A stretch of DNA of 64,000 nt from positions 18,924,150 to 18,988,149 of the forward strand of contig NC_080042.1 in NCBI RefSeq assembly GCF_012489685.1, read 5' to 3'. This document shows positions 22,113 to 33,535 of this stretch, in pieces. A program made the translations under genes and the position numbers. The DNA comes from Lotus japonicus. Lineage: Eukaryota > Streptophyta > Magnoliopsida > Fabales > Fabaceae. The notes under the pieces were generated by a model, which was not told the origin of the DNA, ran no database searches, and saw only the letters and a program-made list of their open reading frames with translations. Positions within the stretch are counted from its first letter, which is position 1. The number at the start of each line of letters is the position of its first letter.

Positions 22113-23936
22113 GCCAAGGTTGAAAGAACTCCACTTGGTGTGAAATGCATGGGCCTCAAGAGTGGTTCATCAGATTCAAAGAAGAAGTTTGTGAAGAAGA
22201 CGACCAAGACCCCGACAAGAAAGGTGTAACAGTCTCAGGCTCGTGATAAGACTCCCTCACATGCTCCTATTATTGAGGATTGCACAGATGAAGAAGAGCT
22301 TTCTGCTGAAAACTCTCCCATTGGTTCCAACCAAGATGTTGTGCCTGATGTTAGGGCTTCTATACCTGAAGATATCCCTGATCAAGAAACTTCTGGGAAG
22401 GAATCCACTGCTCGTGAAGATTCAGGTGTACCCACTCATTCTCATGGTTCTTCTTCTCCTTCGAAAGAGGATGAACCAGTGCATGTGTCCATTGATGATT
22501 CTCAGTCCAAGGAATCAAGCCAGGCTCCTGCTTCTATTCAGAACATCTCTGATGATGACTCTGATGATGTTCCTTTAACTGCTTCTCTGCTTGATAGTGT
22601 TGCTGCCGGGATCAAGAGAAAAAGTAGGGTTCCTGATGTTGAAGATTCTCCTGCTCCAAAGAAGAAGACCAAGTCCACTCCAACAACTTCCAAGTCTAAG
22701 CAAAAAGATGTGAAGGGAAAAGGTAAGCAACAGGAAGTTAATTCCAAGAGTGTCAAGAAGAAGAAGGTTCCAATTGCTGCTGAGGAATCTGGGTCAGATG
22801 TTGAGGGGGATGTCGAGGACATCTTGCCTTCTGAGAAGAAAAAGTATGCAGGAAAACGCATTCCTCAGAATGTCTCTGTTGTTCCTATTGATAATGTGTC
22901 CTTTCATGCTGAAGGTAATGTCCAGAAGTGGAAGTATGTGTGTCAACGCAGAATTGCCAAGGAAAGGGAAGTTGGCTCTGATGTACTTGAGTGCAAGGAA
23001 GTGGTTGCACTTATTGACAAGGATGGACTGATGAAGACCATTCTCAAGGTGGGAAGGTGTTATGAAAAACTGGTGAGGGAATTTCTGGTGAATCTGTCTG
23101 TGGAAGTGGGACTTCCTGAAAGTGTTGAGTTTAGAAAAGTGTTTGTAAGGGCTAAATGTGTTGAATTCTCCCCTGTTGCGATCAATAAAGCATTTGGTAG
23201 AAGTGCTGTTGAGTTTGTTGATGAGGAGTTCTCCTTGGATGTAGTTGCCAAGGAGATTATTTCTGGCCAAGTCAAGAAGTAGCCCATCAAGAAGTTTCTG
23301 TCTACAGGAACTCTGAGTGTGAAGTATGCCATCCTTAACAGGATTGGGGCTGTGAATTGGGTTCCTACCCAACATACTTCAGGAGTTTCTACTACTCTTG
23401 CCAGATTGATCTACAAAATTGGCACTTCTACTGATTTTGATTTTGGAGCTTTTGTGTTTGAACAGACCTTGAAGTATGCTGACACTTGTGCTGTGAAGCT
23501 GCCCATCTCTTTTCCATCTCTTCTTACAGAGGTCATTCTTCAACAACATCCTCAGATCATCTGGGCTAATGAGGTTGCTTTGCCCAAGGGTGTTCCCATT
23601 ACCCTGGATCAGCGGTTGTTTATGGAGCCACATGTCCCAGACATTGTTGTGCCATTTAGCAGGACTTCTGCCCCTACTCCAGTGAGGAAATCTAGCACTA
23701 AGGCCATTATTGCAGAATTAATGGATGTTTCTAAGGCTCAGCAGGAGACTATTAGGATCAGCACTGCAAGGAAGCTAAAGGTTGATGCTTTGCTTCTCAA
23801 GCTTCAAGAGGAAGAAGATCAAGAGGGTGAGCCAAGTGATGCTGCTACTGTTCCTCAGGATGCCAGCACTGAAGAAGAGGGAGAATCTGAAGAGAGTATA
23901 GAAGAAACTGAAGGAGACTCCAGTTCTAAAGATTAG
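22113..23936 (+). pseudogene. Element B additional (env-position) ORF
   Basis: The reading frame has stops at 22227 (TAA) and 23280 (TAG in place of tryptophan in VKKWPIKK). In order it shows a Ser/Asp/Glu-rich start, a basic NLS-like part (PKKKTKSTPTTSKSKQK, SVKKKKVP), a globular core (CYEKLVREF, VEFSPVAINKAFG, NRIGAVNWVPTQHTSG, TAKLIYKI-like, KLPISFPSLLTEVILQQHP) and an acidic tail. The core layout resembles plant proteins annotated as putative plant transposon protein. I see no signal peptide or membrane helix, so envelope-like describes position only. The deletion at 22112 fuses it in frame to RT. Confidence 0.72.
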
Positions 23937-24377
23937 TTTGTGCTTCTCGTTCTTTTCTTTTGGCTGTAGTTTGTGCACCCTATGCCAAATTTGTGTTTAA
24001 AAGGGGGAGTAGATCTGTGTAGCTGTGAAAACTCTGTGTTTTGTTTCTTGGTAGCTTTGGTCTGTAATAATTTGAAGACAAGTTCAAGATAGAGGCATGT
24101 AATTGACTGGTTGTTTAGCTACTGTATGTCTCTTGATGCATTTGGTGATTAGCTTTTTTTTAAGTTACTTCAAGTTTGTTGGTTTTCACTTGTTGGATAG
24201 TTAGTACGTTTCTGCTGCCATGTTCCTTGTTCCAACTGTGCTTTATGGTGTGTGCTGGTTGTTAATTGGATGCATCATTTGAGGAGGAGTCTACTACTAA
24301 GGGGGAGCTTTGGTTCTCTTTCTTTACCCTCTCTGTTCATTAAGTTGTTTTAGACAAAATTTGACAAAGGGGGAGAT
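23937..24377 (+). other. Element B 3' non-coding region with polypurine tracts
   Basis: Purine runs lie near 24001, 24300 and 24366-24377, the last abutting the 3' LTR. There is no ORF. Confidence 0.7.
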
Positions 24378-25195
24378 TGTTGTTACTTTGTTGTCTTGCA
24401 TTTTGTAAAAAACAACCGGATGTCGAAGCCGATGCCGTGGCATCTGACTTTGTGTTGCTAGGACATCAGTCCTCTGTTTGGAACGTTACTTCTGGGCCCT
24501 TGTAGATTTTATGAAGAAATATTTTTGTAGTTACTTGAGGAACAAGTAGCTGTACCAGAAGGGTTTGATTTATGGGTTGTTATTTGTTGAAACAATCTTT
24601 AATAAAAGATTGGTTTTCTATCTTCACGTTTGAATTTTGCAACAATATCTTGGAGATTCAGTTTTGATTTGTTGCTGCAATCTGTTACTTCAGTCCAAGC
24701 AAACCCTATTGCCCAAGCCACCGCTGCTGAAGTCTATAAAAAGACAAAGACCTATAGCTTGAAGACCTATAACTTGTGATCATACTTTGCTCACTAATTC
24801 TTTAAAGCATGGTTATGATCTGTGTTGTTTGCATCTGCAAACTCTGATTGTTAATTGTCAGTTATCAGTCACTGAGGCAGTGATTGAGAGAAAGTGAGAG
24901 GGGCTCTCATACTTAGGTTGAGATACTAAGTAGAAATACACTGGGTAGATTAGGAAGTGAACTATGAACTGTGGTGTTCATGAGTGTCTGTAATTCCTGA
25001 ATCTTGAGATAGTGGATTTCCTTTCTTTGGGTGAAAACCCTCCAGACGTAGGTGAAGTTTTTCACTGAACTGGGTTAACAATTCTTGTGTCTTGTTTACT
25101 TGTGTTTTTAATTACTGCTGTTACTGTTAGTCGATTGTTGAACCTGTTGTCCCAGCATCGTGTAGGACATCTGGTCCAAGGGAACCTGAATTTCA
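24378..25195 (+). repeat. 3' LTR of element B (818 bp)
   Basis: It is homologous to 17357-18222 but lacks about 50 bp after GAAGACC near 24766. It ends GAATTTCA before CGCAT. Confidence 0.9.
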
Positions 25196-25349
25196 CGCAT
25201 GACAGCCTTTCTCAAGTCAATTGACAACAAAACTTGGAAAGCTATTGTCAAGGGTTGGAAGCACCTGCACCAAGGCACAAGTTGAAGGCACTTCAACCAT
25301 TGCTGCTGAGAAACCTGAGGAAGAGTGGACAAAGGAAGAAGATGAAGTT
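25196..25349 (+). pseudogene. Copy A gag, second fragment
   Basis: It continues 17356 (TAFLKSIDNKTWKAIVKG), matching B's gag at 18364-18515, then ends abruptly after GAAGATGAAG. What follows is unrelated, so A's right side is deleted. Confidence 0.75.
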
Positions 25350-25440
25350 ATGCGTAGTTCCAATCAAATATTGTATTCCCTACTCAATTGTATAGCCACA
25401 TAACTATACAGTCTCGGAATGCCTCTTGTTCGGGTTTGAA

Positions 25441-25609
25441 ATCGATTCATTCATGTGTCCTTCCGCCTAGAAGCCTTCCAGAAGCCGCTTCTTGTCCATT
25501 CCTCATTGCACCGACGATCACTCCCTGCCCTCCTGTGACACCCGGAGCCGACGAGGGCGGAGAGTGATCGCCGGTGGTGACGAGGTATGGGACACATGAA
25601 TGAACCGAT
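25441..25609. repeat. Imperfect inverted repeat, potential long hairpin
   Basis: The outer arms (ATCGATTCATTCATGTGTCC and its near complement ending at 25609) and the inner arms (25515-25523 with 25562-25570, plus GCCCTC with GAGGGC) pair across a loop of about 20 nt. The left arm has an extra segment of about 35 nt (25461-25496). There is no ORF. It could be an inverted duplication, a foldback element or a small-RNA precursor. Confidence 0.65.
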
Positions 25610-26593
25610 CCTAATGATTTGACTCTGTTTGCGCAGGCTGTTTATCTTGATCTTCTTCAGTTTGTGCAGACTAGCTGATTTGACATTTCCTTGCTAATGT
25701 AGTTACCTCGTAGTTCTGATTATCCTTTGCTAATCCATGATGTGCATTGAAGCTTTGATCATTCTTCTTCTTCTTCTTCTTCTTCTTCTTCTTCTTCTTC
25801 TTCGAGGGTAAAGGACGCAAAACTAAGACAGTTGATGTACCGTGGGGAATGGGAAGGTGACGTTGGGATGCGGCGAGCAGAAAGACTTTGAACATCAGTA
25901 AGGACGAAAAATAAAGACGCACTCTTTTTCTCTATCTCATAAGTTTTTAACGAGGAGTCTAGAAAACATGTAAAAATACAAAACTTGTATTGGCAAATCA
26001 TATATACGACAGGGTATTTTTAGAAATATTCCAACGATTGACTTTACCAATCGAAAAAACTGAATTACGGCAGTTGCTCGGTGGGAAAAATTCCCTGAAG
26101 GTGGCGATACGATTACGACCTTTGAAGTCCAGGAATCGTTCCCGAAAAGCCGGCGCAATCGTCGTAATCCGTTGGCGATGTGTGGGATAAGCTCCTTATC
26201 CAACAAGCCTCCCTAGAATAAGGGTGAGCATTTCTAACTAGGCAAAGCCTTGGGGACCCCAAATTGCCATTAGGACCCGAGCACCAAAGCCCTAGCGGGC
26301 AAAGCCCTTGACCAATCACGCTTGGCGAGGCAACACCCTTTTTCTTTAGGAAGAAGTGTGTGATTTAAGCTTCGGTTGAAATACAATGAGCAAAGAGTCC
26401 TAGTTAAACCCTCACACATTCGAGATCGTTATACGTAATTCATGAATTAAGAGGAAAAGCGTACGAAATAGTGCAGGAACAACTTAACAAGCAAGTTTGG
26501 CCATAAAAATAACGCATGTTCCATTACAGAGAAGGCCCTAAGGGGGCAGCCAAACATTGATCAAATTACAAAAGGGGGTAAATAATATTACAA
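25610..26593. other. Unassigned non-coding stretch
   Basis: It holds a (TTC)14 tract and, from about 25940, sequence with GC-rich patches and repeated GCAAAGCC words (26235-26310). This may be the 3' flank of the broken gene on the minus strand. No supportable ORF. Confidence 0.4.
25762..25803 (+). repeat. (TTC)14 microsatellite
   Basis: 42 bp of perfect TTC. The poly-Glu and poly-Lys frames across it are artefacts of the repeat. Confidence 0.97.
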
Positions 26594-28227
26594 TTAAACG
26601 TCAACATTATTACTAACATTTTCTTGGTCCCCAACGTTCAAAAAGTTGATATCGCCAACCCCTAGAGGATCTTCTGGGCCAACCAAGCCGGTTGGGGTGA
26701 AAGCTTTAAACATCCCCATTGGACGCAGGTCAAGATCGCCAAAGAGAAGGTGGACTTGAGCTTTGGCAAGGAAGAATCCGTACTCGCGTTGCTCAGCGAC
26801 GACAAAGGCAGCATCATCCTTCAACTTGCTCTCAAGAGTTTTGGCGTCGACCTTAGCCTGGGCCTTTATCGCAGTAATGATCTTATCCTTCGCCGCTAGG
26901 GCGGTTTACGCTCGGGTCTTAAGGTCGGCGACCGCCTTGTCCTTCACCGCCAGCTCCAAGTCTTTTACAGTAATGATTTCCTCCCTGGTCGCCACCTCCA
27001 GCAGAGTCTTCTGTTTTTGTGCCTCTAGATTGTTTTTGGCCTGAATGGCCTCTTGTCCCAACTTAGTGAGTTTCTCTTCAACAGTGGCCTGGGTTGACAG
27101 TTGGGTTTCCAGCACTTTGCACCTTTCATCCCGCTCGGAGTGGGCGGCGCGAAGTCGGATCACCTCTTGTTGCAGCTCCACAACATCTTTGGCGGCGGAA
27201 TTGTATGTTTTGAATGTGTGGCCAAAGATGCTCCTCGCGTATAGGAGGCTCCCCATGGCATCACTCGCCATGTGATTTAGACCTTTGCTCAGCACCTACT
27301 CTTCTAACTTCTCGTGGCAAACTTCTTAGCGGATGAAGGCAATAGGATCTTCGATATCCTGAAAGGCAGGGGGGCGAGAAGGACCTTTCTGCTCGCCCTC
27401 AGAGCGAGAGGTTTGCTTGGAGTCATTGGCGTTCTAGGGAGACAACAGAGGCTGTTGGAACTCCCGTGATGACGGATCAGATTGGCGGAGAGGGGAGACC
27501 AGCAGGACGTCAGCCTCGCCTTAGACGGAGAATCGGATTCGGCATCTGTTGCGGTTTTGCCAACGGTAAGGGGGGGAGGGTTTCTTCTTCGTTGGTGGAC
27601 GAGGAATCTCACTGTCGAGATCTTGAGATGAGCGCTTCGTTGGGCTAGGTTTCTTCTTCCCGCCCGTGGCGTTGAACGGGGGGAAGGGAGTAGTCTTCTT
27701 GCGGGAAAAGGGCGCTGGAAAGCTTAGCGCTTGTGAACTTCAGGTCCTCTGAAAGGAGGCACGCTAACAAGGTTAAAGTAGGTGGTGCGAATAAAAAATG
27801 ACAAAAATAAAGAGCATAGAGCAAGATATTTAGCAACCTAGATACTTAGGAGTCAGCGACTTTTTGGTGGCGTCGATGACTTACCACAATCCAGAATGGG
27901 GATTTTGGCGAAGAAGCTGATGGTTATCTTATCAGTGTCGGTGAGGGAGTCCTCTGGCGGGTTGGCGAAGCTGTTGGGCTCCTCCGTTCAGTAAAAAGGA
28001 AAGAGGGCGGTCATGTCCCTCTGGGTGAAGACCTCAGGGTAGTCATGGATCACTCCGATCTTGAAATACCTCCGGGCAAAGTTGGATTTAGCATTGGACA
28101 TGAACGGGTTAAGCCGTTTGCGGCCGGGCCTGGCCTTCAAGGAAATCCAGTCACACGACTGCAAGGACTTGGCGTCCACGTTGTAGAAATAGAAGAAGTG
28201 AGTAGACGATGGCCCGCACTGGACGGC
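26594..28227 (-). pseudogene. Broken gene resembling plant gypsy-type-transposon-domain proteins
   Basis: On the minus strand from about 28179 I read YFKIGVIHDYPEVFTQRD, a stop after ALFPFY, then PPEDSLTDTDKITISF up to a good 5' splice site (GTAAGT near 27884). After a likely intron and a shifted proline/arginine-rich part, a coiled-coil region follows at 27295-26594 (KDVVELQQEVIRLRAAHSER, KLGQEAIQAKNNLEAQKQ), with one TAA near 26906 and an end at DVNNVDV-like residues. The order N-terminal domain, basic linker, coiled coil matches plant proteins carrying the putative gypsy-type transposon domain. The match is from memory and several lesions are present. The 5' end is cut by copy D's LTR. Confidence 0.5.
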
Positions 28228-29441
28228 TGTAAGACCAAGATTTGGTCAAGTGGTACAACTCTATGTTTTGATGATAACAAGTTTATTATTGTGTATGAAA
28301 AATTAGGGTACTCTAACGTTTTTCCTTTTAAGTGTGTGACAAACAGGTTCTGATTCTGATTCAAAGACATATAGATCAGAAGTTGAAGCCCTAAGAGTGA
28401 CCAATGAAACGCTTCTGCAATCACTACGTTCTTCTGGACGGTAGTAAATGCTTTAGATGTTCCGAAGATCAAAAGCTCTGATGTGGACTCTGTTAAGTTC
28501 AAGTGCTGAAGTTCTAAAGACCAGAAGTTCTGAGTGAACGGTCCAGAAGCCGAAGACTTGAACATTCTGAAGTCCAAGAGTAAGCTGGCTTCCAAGACCA
28601 AAAGTACTTCAAATTCTGAAGACCAGAAGTTCAGAGTGAACGTTCCAGAAGCAGAAGTTCTGAAGGTCAGAGGATCCAAGCTACCTTCTGACTCTGATCA
28701 CATTGCTTCACAAGTTCCAACATGAAGCGTCGCCAAAGATCAGGAGTCAACTAGGTTAAGGCAATGTCATTGTCAATAGTACAAAAGCAAGTGTACTATT
28801 CTTACTATCTTACCTACGATGTTCAGCCACTGCAAGTTCTGGAATTTCCAGAATTACCCTCCAACGGATAGATTCTTTCAACGAATACAAACCCCAAACC
28901 TTGGAGTATTTAAAGGCTGAAGATAAAAGAAATTGGCTAAGAAACTATTGTACAATACAAGTGAAAACCTTCAAGCGAATACCTTAGCAATATTTCTTCA
29001 TTGTTCTTATCGTGTTTACCTTTGCTTGTTTAGAAGCATTTCTTTGTAAACCAAACCTTCTACAAACTGTGTTTGTATTTTCCTTGAGAGACCAGTGAGG
29101 TCAGGATTCTTGAGAAGACTAAGACAAGTGTGTCTTAGTGTTGCTAGTTCTTAGATTTGTTAGTCACTGAGCAAGGTGTGCTAGTGCAGTTGTAACAATC
29201 TTTGAATTGTGGATTTCCTTCATTCTAAGAAGGAAGAAATCACCTTAACGGGTGGACTGGATTAGCTTGAGTGATTTATCAAGTGAACCAGGATAAATTC
29301 CTTGTGTGCTTTTCTCTATCACTTATCCTTTGCACTTTCTGTTCTTTATACCGAAAATATTTACCAAAATCTTACAGGGAAAGCTTTAATACTTCAAAAC
29401 CCTATTTCCCCCCCCCCCTTCTAGTGTTTTTCATACCTTCA
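28228..29441 (+). repeat. 5' LTR of Sirevirus copy D (1214 bp)
   Basis: It starts TGTAAGACCAAG and ends CATACCTTCA. Its length matches copy E's 1216 bp. A weak TATA (TATTTAAA) lies near 28907. A C-run at 29408-29418 precedes the end. Confidence 0.88.
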
Positions 29442-29443
29442 AT

Positions 29444-29455
29444 TGGTATCAAAGT
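29444..29455 (+). other. Primer-binding site of copy D (degenerate)
   Basis: TGGTATCAAAGT, two bases after the LTR; two changes from TGGTATCAGAGC. Confidence 0.8.
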
Positions 29456-29516
29456 GTAAGTTCTGATTACCACACTTAACAGTGTTCAGAGATCCGGGCC
29501 GGTGTGAAAAACTCAA

Positions 29517-30951
29517 ATGGCGACCACCACCAACGATACTCAGAAAGATCACTACAGTGCTAAACCACCTGTCTTCGATGGAGAAAAGTTTGATTACTGG
29601 AACGATAGAATTGAAAGTTTCTTTCTTGGCTTTGATGCTGATCTCTGGGATCATGTTGTTGATGGCTATACACGTCCAGTTGATGAAGCTGGAGTTAAGA
29701 TTCCAAGAGAGAAGATGAATGATCTTCAAAAGAAGATGTTCAAAGATCATCATAGAGCAAGAACCATCCTGCTGAATGCTATATCATATGAAGAATATGA
29801 GAAGATCACGAAAGGCTATCTTTGATTCTTTGAAGATGTCTCATGAAGGAAACGAGGAAGTCAAGGAGACAAAGGTGTTGTCTTTAATAAAAAAGTATGA
29901 AGCCTTCATGATGGAACCTGATGAATCGGTAAGTGATATGTTTTCCAGATTCCAGATGATCATTGCTGGGATTAGAGTGCTCGACAAAGGCTACACCACT
30001 GCTGATCATGCAAAAAGAATCCTCAAAGGCCTTCCTGAGAAGTGGATGCCCTTGGTGACTTCTTTGAAGTTGTCTAGGGATATCAACAAGATAAGTTTGG
30101 AAGAACTTATCAGCATTCTGAAGAGTCACGAGATAGATCGAGCTGACCATGTACTTCAGAAGAAGCAGAAATCCATAGCTCTGAAGTCAAAATCTGAGAA
30201 GGCCAAGGCGCTTCAAGCTGAAAGAGTTTCAAAAGAATCTTTTGAAGATTCTGATGAAGATGAGCTCTCATTGATTTCAAAAAGGATCAATCACCTTTGG
30301 AAGCACAGGAAAAGCAAGTACAAAGGATCATCAAAAGCCAAAGGAAAACAAGAGTCTTCATCTGGTCAACGCAAGTCATCACCAAAAGAAGTTACATGCT
30401 TTGAATGCAAGAAGTCAGGACACTTCAAGAGTGATTGTCCTAAGCTGAAGATAGACAAGAAGCCTAAGAAGCACTTCAAGGCTAAGAAAGGTCTCATGGT
30501 AACTTTTGATGAATCATACTCAGAAGATGTGGACTCTGATGGTGAAGTTGTTGAAGGACTCATGACCATTGTAAAAAACAAGGAAGCTGAGTCAAAAGCT
30601 GAGTCAGATGTTGATCCAACTTCAGAAGCTGAGTCAGACTCTGAAGATGAAAATGAGATATCCTTGATAGCTCCACTGAAACACCAACCATGGTATCTGG
30701 ACAGTGGATGCTCGCGACACATGACGAGAGAAAAGCGTATGTTCCAAGACCTAAAACTTAAACCTGAAGGTGAAGTTGAAGTTGATTTTGGTGGCAACGA
30801 GAAGGGTAAGATTGTTGGTTCTGGAACCATAGGTGTTGGTAAGAGTCCATGCATTGATAATGTTCTCTTAGTTGACGGTTTAATGTTCCAAGACCTAAAA
30901 CTTAGACCTGGAGGTGAAGTTGGTTTTGGTGGCAACGAGAAGGGTAATTAA
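29517..30951 (+). pseudogene. gag: Copy D gag, frameshifted and fused to the protease start
   Basis: The start is ATG 29517 (MATTTNDTQKDHYSAKPP). The frame changes near 29815 (after EYEKITKG), then runs open to 30951. A CCHC knuckle CFECKKSGHFKSDC lies near 30396-30440. After SEDENE it passes in frame into the protease segment ISLIAPLKH...[11 protein letters not shown], whereas copy E has about 200 more gag residues there. This is an internal deletion that fuses gag to protease. A tandem duplication follows and truncates the frame. Confidence 0.83.
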
Positions 30952-30998
30952 GATTGTTGGTTCTGGAACCATAGGTGTTGGTAAGAGTCCATGCATTG
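30739..30998 (+). repeat. Tandem duplication of about 117 bp in copy D
   Basis: 30739-30856 (from ATGTTCCAAGACC to CATGCATTG) is repeated with small differences at 30883-30998. The second copy ends exactly at the truncation point of the element. Confidence 0.85.
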
Positions 30999-31915
30999 CT
31001 TTTTGTAGACCCAAAAAGCAACACAAATGGGTGAAGAAAATAGAGAAATAAAATTAAGAAACATGAAGTGGATCGGAGGTTAGTAGAACCAAACGATGCG
31101 GTGGAGCATCATTTTTAACAAAATCCAACATCTTAAACCAACAGAGCGTTCGCTCACAACTTAAAGGGGTGAAGTTCACAAAAAGTAGTTGAACAAGTGG
31201 CTTTGGGGATGTGCGATTCACGTTCTGGGGTTCAGGTCGCAACAAAACTTTGAGGCATGGTGGTGCCATGGGGTTTCACATTCTAGGACGATGGTCGTCA
31301 TGTTAAAGGGAGAAAAGGCTTGACGGTGACCGTTTGTGGTGAGAAATATGATTTGGAGATAGATGGGATGTGGACTTAACAAAAAGAGTGGATGGTTTTT
31401 TCAAATTTAATTTAGTAAAATTATTTTCATAAATTAATGTATGATAGTGTATATGCATTAAATTTATTTAAATTTTAACTAATTAGTAATTATTTTTTAT
31501 TAGTGACGAATTTGTTTTCGTCACTAAATTTTGCCTTTATAAAAAATGGGATGGAGTGTAGATTTTAAAAATGAATGGAGTGGAGTGTCATTCTTGCAAA
31601 CCTTGAGGGGGTGAGTGTATTTTACTCTAAATCCTATTATATTTTATCCTCTTCACAAACCTTAGAAAATAATTAATATAAAGGTGTTCAAAAATTCTCT
31701 TAACTCTTCACCTAGCCGAAAATTATTTATATTATCTTTCAACTTTTGAAAAAAAAAATACTATCATATGTAATCTTCTTATCTTCTAAGTTTCAACTTA
31801 AATATCACAAATTCAAAATAAAAGATATTATTCAGATTTGTAATCTTATTATCTTAAGGAGATAAAATCGTATCCACTCGAAATCAACTTCTTATCATAA
31901 TCCTACTTAATCATC
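30999..31915. other. Unassigned AT-rich stretch
   Basis: No supportable ORF. A perfect 11-bp-arm hairpin (TTAGTGACGAA with TTCGTCACTAA, 6-nt loop) lies at 31500-31527; such TAGTGACG palindromes occur in plant DNA transposons, but I find no matching ends. Confidence 0.4.
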
Positions 31916-31918
31916 TAA

Positions 31919-32336
31919 GGGCTCGTTTGGCACGCCGTATTAAGCATGATAGTATAAGCTTATACAATACATTATTAGTTTATCCATTGTTTGGTGATGA
32001 CATTGTATTGTATAAGCTTATCCATCAAAGTCCCCTTATACGTCAAAATGACGTATTATTTAATCCATCATGTGAGTGATGGATAAGGCATGATAAGGTT
32101 GTGACATATAAGTCACCATCACCACGACCCTCTATTGCTGCCAACTTACACCACCATTGGCACCACCACCGCCACCACCCGATTACCGCCGCCGCCGCCA
32201 CCACCGCCCTACCGTCACCACTGGTGTTGCCACCACCACCACCACCGCCGCCCTATCAGGGCTTATACTATCAGGCCTAATACTATCAGGTCTTATACTA
32301 TCAGGCCTTATACTATACGTCGCACCAAACGGGCCC
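31919..32336. mobile_element. Tourist/PIF-Harbinger-like MITE (418 bp)
   Basis: Inverted ends GGGCTCGTTTGG and GGGCCCGTTTGG (reverse complement at 32325-32336) extend imperfectly to about 24 bp and are flanked by TAA on both sides (31916-31918 and 32337-32339). GGGCC(N)GTTTGG ends with a TWA duplication are typical of Tourist/Harbinger. The interior holds CCA/CCG-rich simple sequence (32137-32250) and TACTATCAGGCC-type repeats (32255-32315) rather than a transposase. Confidence 0.82.
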
Positions 32337-32339
32337 TAA

Positions 32340-32808
32340 GAGTAACTTCATTACTAACATATATTTATATGTAGATTTAAATTTTCTCAATTAAATGAAG
32401 GCAGCTTAAAAATTCAAAACCTACTCATCTTATCTAATCTCATCAAATTGGAAATTTTTTTTTTAATATATTTGTATATGTAAAATATTAATTATTTTCT
32501 TGAAAGGAAAAAGTTGTTCATATAATTTTTGAAAAAATATGAACAATGAAACATTTGAGGACAACCTTTATCAAGTAGAGAGTAATGATATATACACACC
32601 TCATTTTTTAAACACTTCATTTCCACCTCTTTTTATTTCGATCTTTCTCATCTTATCATCTATCACATCTCATATTTTCTCTCTCTTACTTTTTCTTTTC
32701 TTCCTATCTCTCTCATCATTCCACCTCTCCACCTCAAAAGAGAGGTGTGGATGAAACATTACCCATCAAGTAGACACACATTATACACAGTCGTAATTCT
32801 AACAAAAC
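32340..32808. other. AT-rich spacer, nothing identified
   Basis: Low-complexity T-rich and CT-rich sequence. The short open frame at 32539-32754 is CT-rich simple sequence with no recognisable protein. Confidence 0.5.
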
Positions 32809-33401
32809 TGTAACACCCCGATTTTCGGGTGCCACGGTAGTAACATGTTAAAGTAAATATGCAATCTTTTCCAAAAGGGATTTATAAATGTGAGTATTTA
32901 TTTTTTTTTTCCTTTTCGAAGTGTTTCTAAAATATGTAATGCATACTCCCAGCCGTAAATAATTTACATCTGGCCTCGATCAAGGCATAGCATAGAGTAC
33001 ATGACAAATAAACTAAGATCCAACAACGGACTCACTATGCAAAGACTCCATAAATCCGATATACTCCCTATGATTTCCACACTGGGTAACCATAGGAAAG
33101 CAATGCACCGGAACCTACCCGAAACCTTAAATACAAATCATAAAATGATCCTGCAAGCTTAAACCAATAACGGTAAGCTTTTCTACCCAAAGGCTCTAGC
33201 CCTACACCCGACTCTATTCTTCGAGTCTTCTATAGATCTTCCACGTGGAGTAGCATCTGCTCACATCACCTCCTTTCGTCGTCTGGCAGCAGGCCTACCG
33301 CCCAAACACAAACATACAACCAAAGCCAAGGCGCGAGGGTCAACTCACAGTAATAAGTAGATATACACTCAACATGTGATATGGGGTATAGATATATGTT
33401 G

Positions 33402-33428
33402 ATATATATATATATATATATATATATA
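33402..33428. repeat. (AT)n microsatellite
   Basis: Uninterrupted AT repeat inside the 5.4-kb solo LTR. Confidence 0.95.
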
Positions 33429-33535
33429 AACAATCCTAGCATGTTATTGGCTCTAACAATGCTTCAAATAAATCAAACAGCACACAATTCCAGTCAGAGT
33501 GAATGTATGCGTGAAATGCAATCATGAATCCGGAT

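Larger units (their letters stand above)
17357..25195 (+). mobile_element. Sirevirus-like Ty1/copia element B, degenerate (7839 bp)
   Basis: LTRs at 17357-18222 and 24378-25195, a primer-binding site at 18225-18236, gag, protease, integrase, half of RT, an additional ORF and polypurine tracts are present, with CGCAT duplications outside. Integrase before RT defines Ty1/copia; the downstream ORF and multiple polypurine tracts fit Sireviruses. Many stops, frameshifts and a large pol deletion near 22112 show it is inactive. The two LTRs differ visibly, including a 48-bp length difference, so it is older than Tekay and E. Confidence 0.9.
28228..30998 (+). mobile_element. Sirevirus copy D, 5' LTR and gag only
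   Basis: LTR, primer-binding site, gag and a few protease codons are present; integrase, RT, RNase H and the 3' LTR are missing. The element stops at 30998 at the end of a tandem duplication, and unrelated sequence follows. Confidence 0.85.

Noticed and set aside
25671..26001. Open frames with poly-Lys or poly-Glu on the minus strand
   Set aside because: They are translations of the (TTC)14 tract and have no conserved protein outside it.
31500..31527. Perfect TTAGTGACGAA hairpin as a transposon end
   Set aside because: No second end or target duplication found nearby; kept only as a note.
32135..32374. Pro/His-rich frames over CCACCACC sequence
   Set aside because: Simple repeat inside a MITE.
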